The translations under genes were made by a program, and so were the position numbers. 43,094 nucleotides of DNA from DASRFA01 sp035651755. GTDB lineage: Bacteria; Desulfobacterota; Binatia; UBA12015. Within the stretch, counting starts at the first letter, position 1. Each line of letters starts with the position of its first letter. The stretch covers positions 1 to 43,094 of the forward strand of contig DASRFA010000038.1 of the NCBI GenBank assembly GCA_035651755.1, in the 5' to 3' direction. This document shows positions 24,990 through 32,805 of the stretch, in pieces. The notes beneath the pieces were generated by a model. It saw nothing but the letters and a program-made list of their open reading frames with translations. It searched no databases and was not told the DNA's origin.

Positions 24990-25579
24990 CCCGAGCGAGG
25001 CGCAGCGGGGCGCCCGCGTGCCGGCCCTCGGACGAGCTTCGCGACGTCGAGGATCGGCTGCTTCGACTGGCGCACGCGGGCGAGGATCAGCGCGCCCTCC
25101 ATCGCCGCGATGAGGAGCTGCGCCCGCGAGCGCGCCTCGCGCGCGGGCATCCCGTCGCGGGCGAGCACGTCGGCCACGACGTCGATCCATCCGTCGACGG
25201 CGTTCCGGCCGGCGAGCGTGATCGCCGGCGATCGCGGCGCCGTCTCGAGGACCGTCGTCGCGATCGGACAGCCCGACTGGAAGCCGGACTCCTCCATCCA
25301 GCCGGCCATGGTGCGGCTCCACGCCTGCACGAACGCCTTCGGGTCGGGGTGACGGGCCGCGTGGCTCTCGAGCATCTCCCGGATCAGGTCGCCCGCCATG
25401 CCGACTGCGGCCTCGCCGAGCGATTCCTTGCCGCTCGGGAAGTAGTGGTAGAGCGAGCCGCGCGGCGCGCCGCTCTCCGCCAGGATCTGCTGGAGGCCGG
25501 TCGAGGCGTATCCCTGCCGCCGGAACAGCCGCATCGCGCTCCGGACGAGGCTTTCCTTGTGCTTTGCGGCGGCTCCCAT
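24986..25579 (-). CDS. TetR-family regulator, LmrA/YxaF-like
   Basis: A 197-residue protein. The DNA-binding domain (residues about 8-58) has KESLVRSAMRLFRRQGYAST, GLQQILAESGAPRGSLYHYF and PSGKESLGEAAV. This is typical of the LmrA/YxaF subgroup, whose operators are built around GACCGGTC-like repeats. The ligand domain continues with MEESGFQSGCPIATTVLETA. A matching 18-base palindrome lies between this gene and the divergent crotonase gene. It probably represses the crotonase and itself. Related regulators answer to flavonoids or lipophilic drugs; the inducer here is unknown. Confidence 0.88.
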   Translation of the reverse strand: MGAAAKHKESLVRSAMRLFRRQGYASTGLQQILAESGAPRGSLYHYFPSGKESLGEAAVGMAGDLIREMLESHAARHPDPKAFVQAWSRTMAGWMEESGFQSGCPIATTVLETAPRSPAITLAGRNAVDGWIDVVADVLARDGMPAREARSRAQLLIAAMEGALILARVRQSKQPILDVAKLVRGPARGRPAAPRSG

Positions 25580-25609
25580 CGAGAAGTTTCTCGGCGCTCT
25601 GGACTGATT

Positions 25610-25627
25610 ATGACGACCGGTCTACAT
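25610..25627. promoter_or_regulatory. Imperfect palindrome ATGnnGACCGGTCnnCAT, probable operator
   Basis: ATGACGACCGGTCTACAT is symmetric except at two base pairs and has the perfect core GACCGGTC. It lies 30 bases upstream of the TetR start and 32 bases before the crotonase ATG. The core resembles the operators known for LmrA/YxaF regulators, the subgroup of the adjacent protein. Confidence 0.7.
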
Positions 25628-25659
25628 TGCGCGGCATCCCGACTCCAGAGGAGCGGCAC

Positions 25660-26412
25660 ATGGGAAAGAAGGCCACGGTGAGAATCGCCGAAGGCATCGC
25701 GTGGATCGTGATCGACGACGGGAAGGTGAACGCGATGTCCGTCGACATGATGGACGACGTCCAAACCGCGCTCACGGAGGCGGAGCGAGCGGGTGCCGTG
25801 ACGGTGCTCGCCGGGCGCCCCGGCATCTTCTCCGCGGGCTTCGACCTCGGGACCTTCCGGCTCGGAGGCGACGCCCCGCGCCGGATGGTGCTCGCGGGCG
25901 CGCGCCTCGTGGAGCGCCTGCTCGCCTTCTCGCGTCCCGTCGTGTCGGCCTGCACCGGCCACGCGTACCCGATGGGCGCATTCCTGATGCTCGCGTCCGA
26001 CGTGCGGATCGGCGCGCTCGGACCGTGGCGGATCGGCATGAACGAGACCGCGATCGGCCTCACGGTCCCGCTCTTCGCGATCGAGATCGCACGCCACCGC
26101 CTTACGGCGCCCGGCTTCGCGCGCATCACGACCGCTGCAATGTTCGATCCGGAGGAAGCGGTCGCGTTCGGCTACCTCGATCGCGCGGTCGCGGCGGAAG
26201 ACGTGGAGACGGTCGCGCGGCGCGAGGCGGAGCGCCTGCGCAACCTCGACGGAGCGGCCTACGTCGCGACCAAGGCGCGCGTGAACGAGCGCGCTCTCGG
26301 CGCCGTGCGCGCGGCGATTGCGGCGGAGCTCGTCGGCGCCCCGGATCAGGACCGCGAGGGCGACGCGGGAACGGCGATCTCGCCGACGGTCGCGTCGACC
26401 GCACGCGCGTAG
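25660..26412 (+). CDS. Crotonase/enoyl-CoA-hydratase-family protein
   Basis: A 250-residue protein; AGAGGAG before the ATG supports this start. The crotonase fold is clear: VNAMSVDMMDDVQTALTEAE, GRPGIFSAGFDLGTFRLG (oxyanion strand), GHAYPMGAFLMLASDVRIGA and GMNETAIGLTVPLFAIEIAR. In true enoyl-CoA hydratase two Glu do the chemistry. The second is kept here (MNETAIGL), but the first position appears to be Ala or Phe in PMGAFLMLASD, so the reaction may differ (isomerase, hydrolase or lyase). It is likely controlled by the divergent TetR. Its 3' end overlaps the ybaK-like gene by 67 bases. Confidence 0.87.
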   Translation: MGKKATVRIAEGIAWIVIDDGKVNAMSVDMMDDVQTALTEAERAGAVTVLAGRPGIFSAGFDLGTFRLGGDAPRRMVLAGARLVERLLAFSRPVVSACTGHAYPMGAFLMLASDVRIGALGPWRIGMNETAIGLTVPLFAIEIARHRLTAPGFARITTAAMFDPEEAVAFGYLDRAVAAEDVETVARREAERLRNLDGAAYVATKARVNERALGAVRAAIAAELVGAPDQDREGDAGTAISPTVASTARA

Positions 26413-26840
26413 TCGGCCGGAGCCAGCACGATCTCGACGCCGCGCGCACCGGCGGAGACGCCGATCGCGTCGAGGCGCTCGGCGGAGGCGTGGAGGAACA
26501 CGCGATATGCTTTCTTGCACCCGAGCGCGGTCACGGCGCCGCGCAGGTAGCCGGTCAGGGGCTGCACCTCTTTCAGCGGGACCGTGTCGACCTTCCGGTC
26601 GCCGGCGAGCCGCGCGAGCGCCTTCAGGTCGAGCCGCGTCCCGGCGGGGATGACGGCGAGCGCGACGCCGCTCCGGTCGCCGCGCACGACGAGCGTCTTG
26701 AACACCTGCTCGGGCGGCATTCCGAGGCTCACGGCCGCCTTCTCCGCGGCGAGGTCGTCGGGATCGATCCGGTACTCGATCACGCGGTACGCGATCCCGA
26801 GGCCGTCCAGGATCCGCATCGCGTTCGTCTTCGCCGGCAT
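26346..26840 (-). CDS. YbaK/EbsC-type aminoacyl-tRNA deacylase
   Basis: A 164-residue protein of the YbaK/ProX editing family. Motifs are TNAMRILDGLGIAYRVIEYR, EKAAVSLGMPPEQVFKTLVV (with the conserved Lys in VFKT), VIPAGTRLDLKALARLAG, VPLKEVQPLTGYLRGAVTAL and a C-terminal VEIVLAPADYARA. YbaK removes Cys mischarged on tRNA-Pro; close relatives edit other aminoacyl-tRNAs. The last 22 codons overlap the end of the crotonase gene on the other strand, so both C-termini are constrained. Confidence 0.88.
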   Translation of the reverse strand: MPAKTNAMRILDGLGIAYRVIEYRIDPDDLAAEKAAVSLGMPPEQVFKTLVVRGDRSGVALAVIPAGTRLDLKALARLAGDRKVDTVPLKEVQPLTGYLRGAVTALGCKKAYRVFLHASAERLDAIGVSAGARGVEIVLAPADYARAVDATVGEIAVPASPSRS

Positions 26841-26873
26841 GTCCGCTTGCGCGCCTCGCCTCGGCGCGACGTC

Positions 26874-27701
26874 CTAGACCGCCGTCTGCTCGGCGGCGAA
26901 GACGAGCGGCATCGCGTCGAAGCGGCGATTCGACGCGCGCACGAGGACGCGCCCCGGGGCCGCGGAAACGCCGTGGCCAGCGTCGCCTGCGCCGCCCGCG
27001 ACCACGGCGACGTCGGCGAATCCGAGCGCGCCGAGCGCCGACGTGATCCATGCGACCGACGGGAAGACCGGCGACGACAGGTCGGGGGTGATCCGGCCGT
27101 CGAAGTTGAACGTGAGCGTCGCGCGGTCGGCGTGTCCGGCCAGGTTCAGGAACGCGCTCTCGACGAACACGGTGCCGCGACAGACCCGCGCGACGCGCGC
27201 GAGCTGATCGAAGGCATACGGGGTGTGGTACAGCACGCCGAGGTACAGGACGAAATCGTACGAGCCGAGCTCGAGGAACGACGGGCTCAGCACGTCGACC
27301 TGCACGAACCGGAAGCGCGGGCGCAGATGGCGGCGGACGTAGCGGAGCCCGTCGCGATGGATCGCGTCGACCGCGGTCACCTCGGCGCCGAGCCGCTCGC
27401 ACTCGAGCGAGTTCCAGCCGTCCGCGCAGCCGACGTCGAGCACGGTCTTCCCGCGGAGCGCCGCCTCGTCGAGCCCGAGGCGCGCGAACTCGCTCCGGAG
27501 GTCTTCCCCGCTCTTCGCGCCGGCAGTGACGCACCCGTCGCCGAGGTCGATCGAGTGGAACCAGTCGATGTCGTCGGGCTGCAGCGCGGAGCTGCCGCGC
27601 GCGACGTTGCGCGCCGCTGCTGCGGCCGCCCCGCCATCGCGCGCGGACGGCCCGGCCGCCGCGGCGCCACCGCCCCACGCCCGGCCCAGCCAGCGCTTCA
27701 T
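26874..27701 (-). CDS. CmoB-like (DUF1698) SAM methyltransferase
   Basis: A 275-residue protein. An Ala/Gly-rich N-terminus precedes DIDWFHSIDLGDGCVTAG, a segment shared with the DUF1698/CmoB group. The class I SAM motif is VLDVGCADGWNSLECERLGA, with Asp in VTAVDAIHRDGLRY. A membrane-free C-terminal part has SYDFVLYLGVLYHTPYAFD, typical of this group. CmoB itself carboxymethylates tRNA U34, but many relatives act in natural-product or glycan pathways. Its ATG overlaps the acyltransferase stop (ATGA), so it belongs to the radical-SAM/acyltransferase cassette and is more likely to act on that product than on tRNA. Confidence 0.78.
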   Translation of the reverse strand: MKRWLGRAWGGGAAAAGPSARDGGAAAAAARNVARGSSALQPDDIDWFHSIDLGDGCVTAGAKSGEDLRSEFARLGLDEAALRGKTVLDVGCADGWNSLECERLGAEVTAVDAIHRDGLRYVRRHLRPRFRFVQVDVLSPSFLELGSYDFVLYLGVLYHTPYAFDQLARVARVCRGTVFVESAFLNLAGHADRATLTFNFDGRITPDLSSPVFPSVAWITSALGALGFADVAVVAGGAGDAGHGVSAAPGRVLVRASNRRFDAMPLVFAAEQTAV

Positions 27702-28630
27702 TGAAACCCTCGCTCCTCTCTCGGTGCGACCATGAACGGCCACATCCACCATTCGCCCGGCCATTCCCTCACGACCGCGTCGACGTCCGCGGCGATCTTC
27801 CGCGCGAGCTCGGCGACCGTCGGCGCCGAGAACGCCGGCCTGCACCAGACGGAGATCCGCCCGGCTCGATGAGCTCCCGCGACCAGCTGTACGTCGCAGC
27901 CGGTCAGGACCGCGAGGTGCAGGACTCCGGTCGCGACCGACACGCGATGGCCCGCGACGTCGATCCACTCGGCGCGCCGGACGACGTTCCCGGGCACGTC
28001 GACCGCGGCGCAGAGCGGACGGCCGGCGAGCAGGTGTTCGCGCGCCTGCAGGACGTCGCGATCGGTCGTTCCGAGGAACGGCGCCCCCGCCGCCTCGACC
28101 CACGCGACCTTCCTCGCCGCGAATTCCCGCTTGCTCGCCGGCATCGGGTTCTTCTCCTCGTCGAGCTCCCGTCCGATCAGGAGCAGATCCGGTTCCGCGA
28201 CCGCGCGCAGCGCGAGATACGCGAGCACCGGGCTCCCGAAGTGAAGCGCCGCATACAGGCGCGGCCCGCCGCCGCGCGGAGCGACCCCGACGACGTCGAC
28301 GTCCCGAGCGATCGAGCTGCGGCCGCTCATGAAGCGGAGGCTGTCCGCTTCCTCGAGCGCTTCGGAGTAGAGCGCGTCCCGGTAGATGCGGCGGGCGGCG
28401 TCGCCGGTCATTCCCAGCGACCGGCGGATCCGGGCCTCGGCGACGCTCGAGCGATGCGGGTCGCGCCTGCGCTCGACTTCCGCGACGACGGCCGCGTACG
28501 CGCGCGCCGCCGCGACGCTCGTTCCGGCGGCGCGCAGCAGGGCGCCATAGCGGAGCTGCTGCCAGAGACTCGAATCGCTCGTTCGGTCGGTTCCGGTGAC
28601 GCGATCCGCGACGTCAGCGGTCCGCAGCAC
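27698..28630 (-). CDS. LpxL/HtrB-like lysophospholipid acyltransferase
   Basis: A 310-residue protein of the LPLAT superfamily nearest to lipid A acyltransferases. It has RLYAALHFGSPVLAYLALR (the His of the HxxxxD/HFG motif), a central LLLIGRELDEEKNP, GRPLCAAVDVPGNVVRRAEW and the C-terminal WPGEWWMWPFM. No strong signal or membrane anchor is seen in the first 40 residues, unusual for LpxL. The GTG start lies within the last 17 bases of the radical SAM gene, and its stop overlaps the methyltransferase ATG. The cassette suggests acylation of a methylated or radical-modified product rather than lipid A, but that is not proven. Confidence 0.72.
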   Translation of the reverse strand: MLRTADVADRVTGTDRTSDSSLWQQLRYGALLRAAGTSVAAARAYAAVVAEVERRRDPHRSSVAEARIRRSLGMTGDAARRIYRDALYSEALEEADSLRFMSGRSSIARDVDVVGVAPRGGGPRLYAALHFGSPVLAYLALRAVAEPDLLLIGRELDEEKNPMPASKREFAARKVAWVEAAGAPFLGTTDRDVLQAREHLLAGRPLCAAVDVPGNVVRRAEWIDVAGHRVSVATGVLHLAVLTGCDVQLVAGAHRAGRISVWCRPAFSAPTVAELARKIAADVDAVVREWPGEWWMWPFMVAPREERGFQ

Positions 28631-30014
28631 TCGAGGCCTCTCCGGGCCGCTGCCGTCGCCTGCGTCGATCGACCTCGGCGCGGATGGCGCGCAGGTAGCC
28701 GACGTTCCGCCCGACCTGGTGGCGCGGAACGAACTCGTGCGCGATCGAGAAGTGATACCCGACGGCGCCGTCGGTCAGCCGATACTCGTCCGCCGTCTCC
28801 TCGAGCGCACCGTGCGCCACGAGGCGCTCGACGACCTGCTCCTGATGGTCGCTCAGCGGGCCGCGGAGGAGGCTCTTCGGAACGGACCAGAGCTGGCCGA
28901 GGCCGAGGACGAAGTCGCGCTCCTGCCAGGTCTCGTCCGCGATCGCGCAGACGCACGCCGTCGCGCGCCCGTCGCGCTCCGTCCGCAGGGCGTAATCGCC
29001 GAGGTCCCGCGCGTTCATGTACGCGCTGTCCGCGACGACGCCGATCGCGCCCGGGCCGAGCGCCAGCAGGTCGTGCGACGAGCGATACATGTTTCGCCCG
29101 TGGTGCGAGACCGCTTTCGGGACGTCCGGCCGGTTGAACTGGCCGAACGTGTTGAACGCGTAGCCCTGCTCGAGCAGCACGCGATGCGCGATCCGGTACT
29201 GGTCGAGCTGCTGCTGCGGCGTCGCGAGGCCCGCGATCTTGCCCGCTCGCACGAGGTCGTAGAGCGGCGCGGGCGGAACGATGTCGCAGCGGTGGATGTC
29301 GATGCAGGCGACGCCGAATTCGATCGAGCGGCGGAGGTCCTCCTCCCACTCCTCGTCCGTCTGTCCGGGAAGCGCGTACATGAGATCCCAGACCAGCGGG
29401 AAGTCGAGCCGCTGGAGGTGGCGGACGACCTCGTGCAGCGTCTCCTCGCTCGGCAGCACCGCGAGGAGCTTCCGCAGCCGCGGGATGGACGTCTGCCAGC
29501 CGAAGCTCACGCGATTCACGCCGAGCTCGCGGCAGATCTCGAGGTTCGACGCGGTCATCGTCTCGAGATGCATCTCGATCGTGAAGTCGAGCACGCCCGA
29601 GAGATCGAAATGCCGGCGCAGCGCGATGAGCACGTCGCGCAAGGCGTCGTCCGGCAGCATGCTCGGCGTGCCGCCCCCGATGAAGACGTTCTCGATCGTC
29701 AGACCCTGCACGTAGGCCGACTCGGCGAACGCGCGCATCTCGCGCAGAAGCGAGTCGACGTACCTCCGCATCGTCGGGTCCGTCCGCTTCACGACGTCGA
29801 TGTTGTAGAAGCAGAACGTGCAGTGGTTCTTGCAGAACGGAACGTGCACGTAGAGCGCGGCCTTGCGGCCCGCGCTCGCGGGCGCGGAGAGCGCGTCGGC
29901 GAAGCGGCGCGCGCTCTCGGGCGTCACCGCGTCGGTGTCGGTGTTGACGTTCGGGTAGTAGAGGAACGGACTGTGCTTGACGCGATCAACGGGATAGAGC
30001 TCTTCGACCGACAT
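28614..30014 (-). CDS. HemN/HemW-like radical SAM enzyme
   Basis: A 466-residue protein. The radical SAM cluster is in VPFCKNHCTFCFYN (Cys61, Cys65, Cys68). It is followed by IENVFIGGGTPSML, FGWQTSIPRLRKLLAV, WDLMYALPGQTDEEWEEDL and a C-terminal HemN-type domain (LVAHGALEETADEYRLTDGA). HemW inserts haem and HemN oxidises coproporphyrinogen, but close relatives are methylases or cyclopropanases in natural-product pathways. No other haem-synthesis gene is near. A GGAGG site precedes the ATG at 30014. It follows the thiolase gene by 20 bases and overlaps the acyltransferase start, so a lipid or polyketide-like substrate fits the context. Confidence 0.85.
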   Translation of the reverse strand: MSVEELYPVDRVKHSPFLYYPNVNTDTDAVTPESARRFADALSAPASAGRKAALYVHVPFCKNHCTFCFYNIDVVKRTDPTMRRYVDSLLREMRAFAESAYVQGLTIENVFIGGGTPSMLPDDALRDVLIALRRHFDLSGVLDFTIEMHLETMTASNLEICRELGVNRVSFGWQTSIPRLRKLLAVLPSEETLHEVVRHLQRLDFPLVWDLMYALPGQTDEEWEEDLRRSIEFGVACIDIHRCDIVPPAPLYDLVRAGKIAGLATPQQQLDQYRIAHRVLLEQGYAFNTFGQFNRPDVPKAVSHHGRNMYRSSHDLLALGPGAIGVVADSAYMNARDLGDYALRTERDGRATACVCAIADETWQERDFVLGLGQLWSVPKSLLRGPLSDHQEQVVERLVAHGALEETADEYRLTDGAVGYHFSIAHEFVPRHQVGRNVGYLRAIRAEVDRRRRRQRPGEASSAADR

Positions 30015-30034
30015 CACGCCTCCGACGGCACTTC

Positions 30035-31201
30035 TCAGCTCGCGTGCCCCAGCACCACGACGCACGACACCGCGCCCGGGCCGCCGACGTTGTGCGCGAG
30101 CGCGATCTCGGGGTCCTTCACCTGGCGCTCCCCGCACTCGCCGCGGAGCTGGCGGACGCACTCGTAGATCATCCGGACGCCGGACGCGCCGATCGGGTGG
30201 CCGAACGACTTGAGCCCGCCCGACGGGTTGATCGGAATCGACCCGTCGATGCGCGTCTTCCCCTCTTCCACCGCCTTCCAGCCCTGGCCCTTCTCGAAGA
30301 AGCCGAGGTCCTCGATGTTCGAGATCTCGGTCCAGGTGAAGCAGTCGTGCACCTCGGCGAGGTCGACGTCCGAGGGCGCGATGCCGGCCTGCTCGTACGC
30401 GGCCCTGGCGGCGGCCTGCGTCGAGCGGAAGCCGAGGTAGTCGAAGGTCGGGTCGTAGTAGGGCCGGCCGGTCGCGACCGCGAGCGCGGCCCCCTTCACG
30501 AGGACGTAGTCGTCGCGGAAGCGCTTCGCGATGTCGGCGCGGCAGACGATCGCGGCGGCTCCGCCGTCGGTCGTCGGGCAGCAGTCGAAGAGGCCGAAGG
30601 GCGTCGCGATGATGGGCGCGTTCAGGACCTGCTCCTCGGTCACCTCCATCTTGAGGTGCGAGAGCGGGTTCCGCTTGCCGTTCCAGTGGTTCTTGACGGC
30701 GACCTTCGCGAGCGTCGAGCGGGTGACCCCGAACTCGTGCATGTAGCGGTTCGCGGCGAGCGCGAAGAGCCCGGGCGCGGTGTTGCCCTTTCCCAGGATC
30801 TGGTGCCCGACGCGCGGGATGCCGCGGCCCGGCCGGTCCTTCAGCTTCTCGGACCCGACCACCAGCACGATGTCGTGCTGGCCGGACGCGATCGCGAGGC
30901 AGGCGTTCCGGAACGCGTCGGTGCCGGTCGCGCAGAAGTTCTCGACGCGCGTGACGGGGCGGTCGTAGAGGCGGAGCGGATCGGCGAGCGAGATCCCCGC
31001 CTTCCCGCCCTGCGGGTGCGGGAGGTACGTGCCGACGTAGGCGGCGTCGATCTCCGCGGGATCGATCTTCGCGTCGTCGTAGGCCTGGAACGCGGCCTCG
31101 CAGACCTGGTCCTCGTACGTGGAGTCGTACAGATCGCCGAACTTGGTGCAGCCGACGCCGATGACGGCGACCTGGTCGCGGATCGATCTCTTGCTGCTCA
31201 T
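30035..31201 (-). CDS. Thiolase (acetyl-CoA acetyltransferase / SCP2-like)
   Basis: A 388-residue thiolase of the group that pairs with DUF35 proteins. The nucleophilic Cys90 is in RVENFCATGTDAFRNACLAI, and the C-terminal GGLKSFGHPIGASGVRMIYE and HNVGGPGAVSCVVVLG carry the catalytic His and second Cys region. The N-terminus is VAVIGVGCTKFGDLYDS. In archaea and many bacteria such thiolases form a complex with an HMG-CoA-synthase-like protein held by a DUF35 OB-fold, channelling acetoacetyl-CoA. Here both other parts are fused in the upstream gene, whose TGA overlaps this ATG. The product enters either mevalonate-like or lipid chemistry; the linked downstream genes favour lipids. Confidence 0.9.
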   Translation of the reverse strand: MSSKRSIRDQVAVIGVGCTKFGDLYDSTYEDQVCEAAFQAYDDAKIDPAEIDAAYVGTYLPHPQGGKAGISLADPLRLYDRPVTRVENFCATGTDAFRNACLAIASGQHDIVLVVGSEKLKDRPGRGIPRVGHQILGKGNTAPGLFALAANRYMHEFGVTRSTLAKVAVKNHWNGKRNPLSHLKMEVTEEQVLNAPIIATPFGLFDCCPTTDGGAAAIVCRADIAKRFRDDYVLVKGAALAVATGRPYYDPTFDYLGFRSTQAAARAAYEQAGIAPSDVDLAEVHDCFTWTEISNIEDLGFFEKGQGWKAVEEGKTRIDGSIPINPSGGLKSFGHPIGASGVRMIYECVRQLRGECGERQVKDPEIALAHNVGGPGAVSCVVVLGHAS

Positions 31202-32631
31202 GACGCTGCTCCCGTCGCGCGCATCGCACCCGCCGGCCGCGCCTTCCAATAGTAGTTGTAATTGTCGCCGCCCGCGTGGAGGCGCCGGAACGTGAGCTCG
31301 ACCGGCGCGCCGATCTGGACCTCCTCCGGCGCGCTGTCCGTCATCTGGACGTAGACGCGGCCGCCGCCGTCGAGATCGACGACCGCCATGCCCATCGGGT
31401 GCTCGAGGTTCGCCGCGAGGTGGTCGACCGTGTAGGTGAAGATCTTGCCGCTCTTCTTCAGCTTGACGGGCTCGAGCGACTCGCGCTTCTTGCACGCGAG
31501 GCAGACGCGCGCCATCGGGTACTGGACCATCCCGCACCCCGAGCAGCGCGAGCCGTAGAGCCGCGCGTCCTGCTGCAGCTCGCGGTGCTCGAGGACGTTC
31601 GACACGAGCTCGACGGGCGTCTCGTCCTGCCCGAGGACCCGGCGGTACTTGAGGTACTGCTCGTAGCTCGAAAGCGGCAGCTTGCTCGCGACCGCGTCGG
31701 CGAGCGCGGGGCGGCACGCGCCGGCGCCCGCGCCTTCGCCCGCGGTGAAGAGGAGCGCCTCCGCGCCCTCGCCGAACGCCGCGGCGACGATCCGGTCGCC
31801 CGGCTTGCCGCGCTCGAGCGCCGCCGCGAGCAGGAGGAGCGGATCGGGCGAGCCGGTGATGCCGATCGAGCCGACGAGCGACGGCACGAGCTGCACCTTC
31901 GCGTCGATGCCGACGGCCTTCGCGAGGTCCTGCGCGGCGCGCGCGTCGGGATGTCCGGCGGCGAGCGCCGCGAGCTGGTCGGTCCCGACCCCGCCCTCGT
32001 TCATGACGCGCTCGATCACCTCCGCCATGTCGCGCAGGTAGCCGTGCGTGAGCGCGAAGCGCGCGTCCTGCGCCTGCACCGCGTCGCCGCGATCCGTCCG
32101 CCACTGCGAAGTGAACTCCTCCGCCACCGCGGCCGCGCCCTCGAACCGCGCGAGCCGCGCCTTGCCGTCGATCACGACCGCCGCTGCCGCGTCGCCGAAG
32201 AGGCCCTCGAGGTCGCCCTCGGGCTCGGCGGGACGCGAGTCGGCGACTGCCACCAGCACGCGGCGCGCGGCGCCGCTCTGCACCGCGCGGATGGCGGCCG
32301 AGACCGCGGAAAGGCCGGCCCGGACGGAGCCCGTGAAGTCGGCGGTCAGGATCGCGCGCGGGAGATCGCACGCCGTCGCGACCACGCTGGCGACCTGCTT
32401 CTCGCGATAGGGCGAGGACGTCGACGCGAAGAAGAGCCCGTCGATCGTGGACGGATCGACGTCCGCGAAGCAGCGGTGCGCCGCGGCGACCGCCATCGTG
32501 AGCGCGTCCTCGTCGTAGTGCGCGACCGCCTTCTCGCCGGGCGGCTGCTTCCTGCCCCACGCCTTGGCGATGAGCCCGCGGTCGAGCCGCGAGCGCGGCA
32601 CGTAGACGGCGATCGAGCTGATTCCGACCAT
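31198..32631 (-). CDS. HMG-CoA-synthase-like protein fused to DUF35 (zinc ribbon plus OB-fold)
   Basis: A 477-residue fusion. Residues about 1-330 form a ketoacyl-synthase-III-like HMG-CoA synthase fold (YVPRSRLDRGLIAKAWG, LFFASTSSPYREKQVASVVA, FGDAAAAVVIDG). Residues about 355-470 form DUF35: a rubredoxin-like zinc ribbon (Cys363, 366, 377, 380 in CSGCGMVQYPMARVCLACKK) then an OB-fold (GKIFTYTVDHLAAN, VVDLDGGGRVYVQMTD). At the usual nucleophile site the sequence is TADFTGSVRAGLSA, with no Cys, so the synthase half may be structural or work without an acyl-Cys. Its stop overlaps the thiolase ATG, fitting a channelling complex. The chosen start is ATG 32631; a longer in-frame start exists. Confidence 0.85.
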   Translation of the reverse strand: MVGISSIAVYVPRSRLDRGLIAKAWGRKQPPGEKAVAHYDEDALTMAVAAAHRCFADVDPSTIDGLFFASTSSPYREKQVASVVATACDLPRAILTADFTGSVRAGLSAVSAAIRAVQSGAARRVLVAVADSRPAEPEGDLEGLFGDAAAAVVIDGKARLARFEGAAAVAEEFTSQWRTDRGDAVQAQDARFALTHGYLRDMAEVIERVMNEGGVGTDQLAALAAGHPDARAAQDLAKAVGIDAKVQLVPSLVGSIGITGSPDPLLLLAAALERGKPGDRIVAAAFGEGAEALLFTAGEGAGAGACRPALADAVASKLPLSSYEQYLKYRRVLGQDETPVELVSNVLEHRELQQDARLYGSRCSGCGMVQYPMARVCLACKKRESLEPVKLKKSGKIFTYTVDHLAANLEHPMGMAVVDLDGGGRVYVQMTDSAPEEVQIGAPVELTFRRLHAGGDNYNYYWKARPAGAMRATGAAS

Positions 32632-32805
32632 TTCTTGGCTTCCGAGGGTTTTCGAGAGCGGCGATTGGTTTGGCGTGACTCGGGGGGAGCGCGAGTCGCG
32701 CCAAGGCGCCGCTCGGCGTCGTACCATCCGGTCGCCGGCGATGCGAGGCGCATCACTCGTGCGCCGCAGCTGTTTGCGCGTCGCCCGACGGGCTCCGCGC
32801 GTGCT

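Noticed and set aside
26874..27701. Assignment of the methyltransferase as cmoB (tRNA modification)
   Set aside because: The DUF1698-like segment is present, but there is no cmoA partner and the gene is coupled to an acyltransferase.
28614..30014. Assignment of the radical SAM gene as hemN (coproporphyrinogen oxidase)
   Set aside because: Overall similarity is to the HemN/HemW superfamily, but no haem-synthesis gene is nearby and the tight coupling to an acyltransferase and methyltransferase points elsewhere, so no symbol was given.
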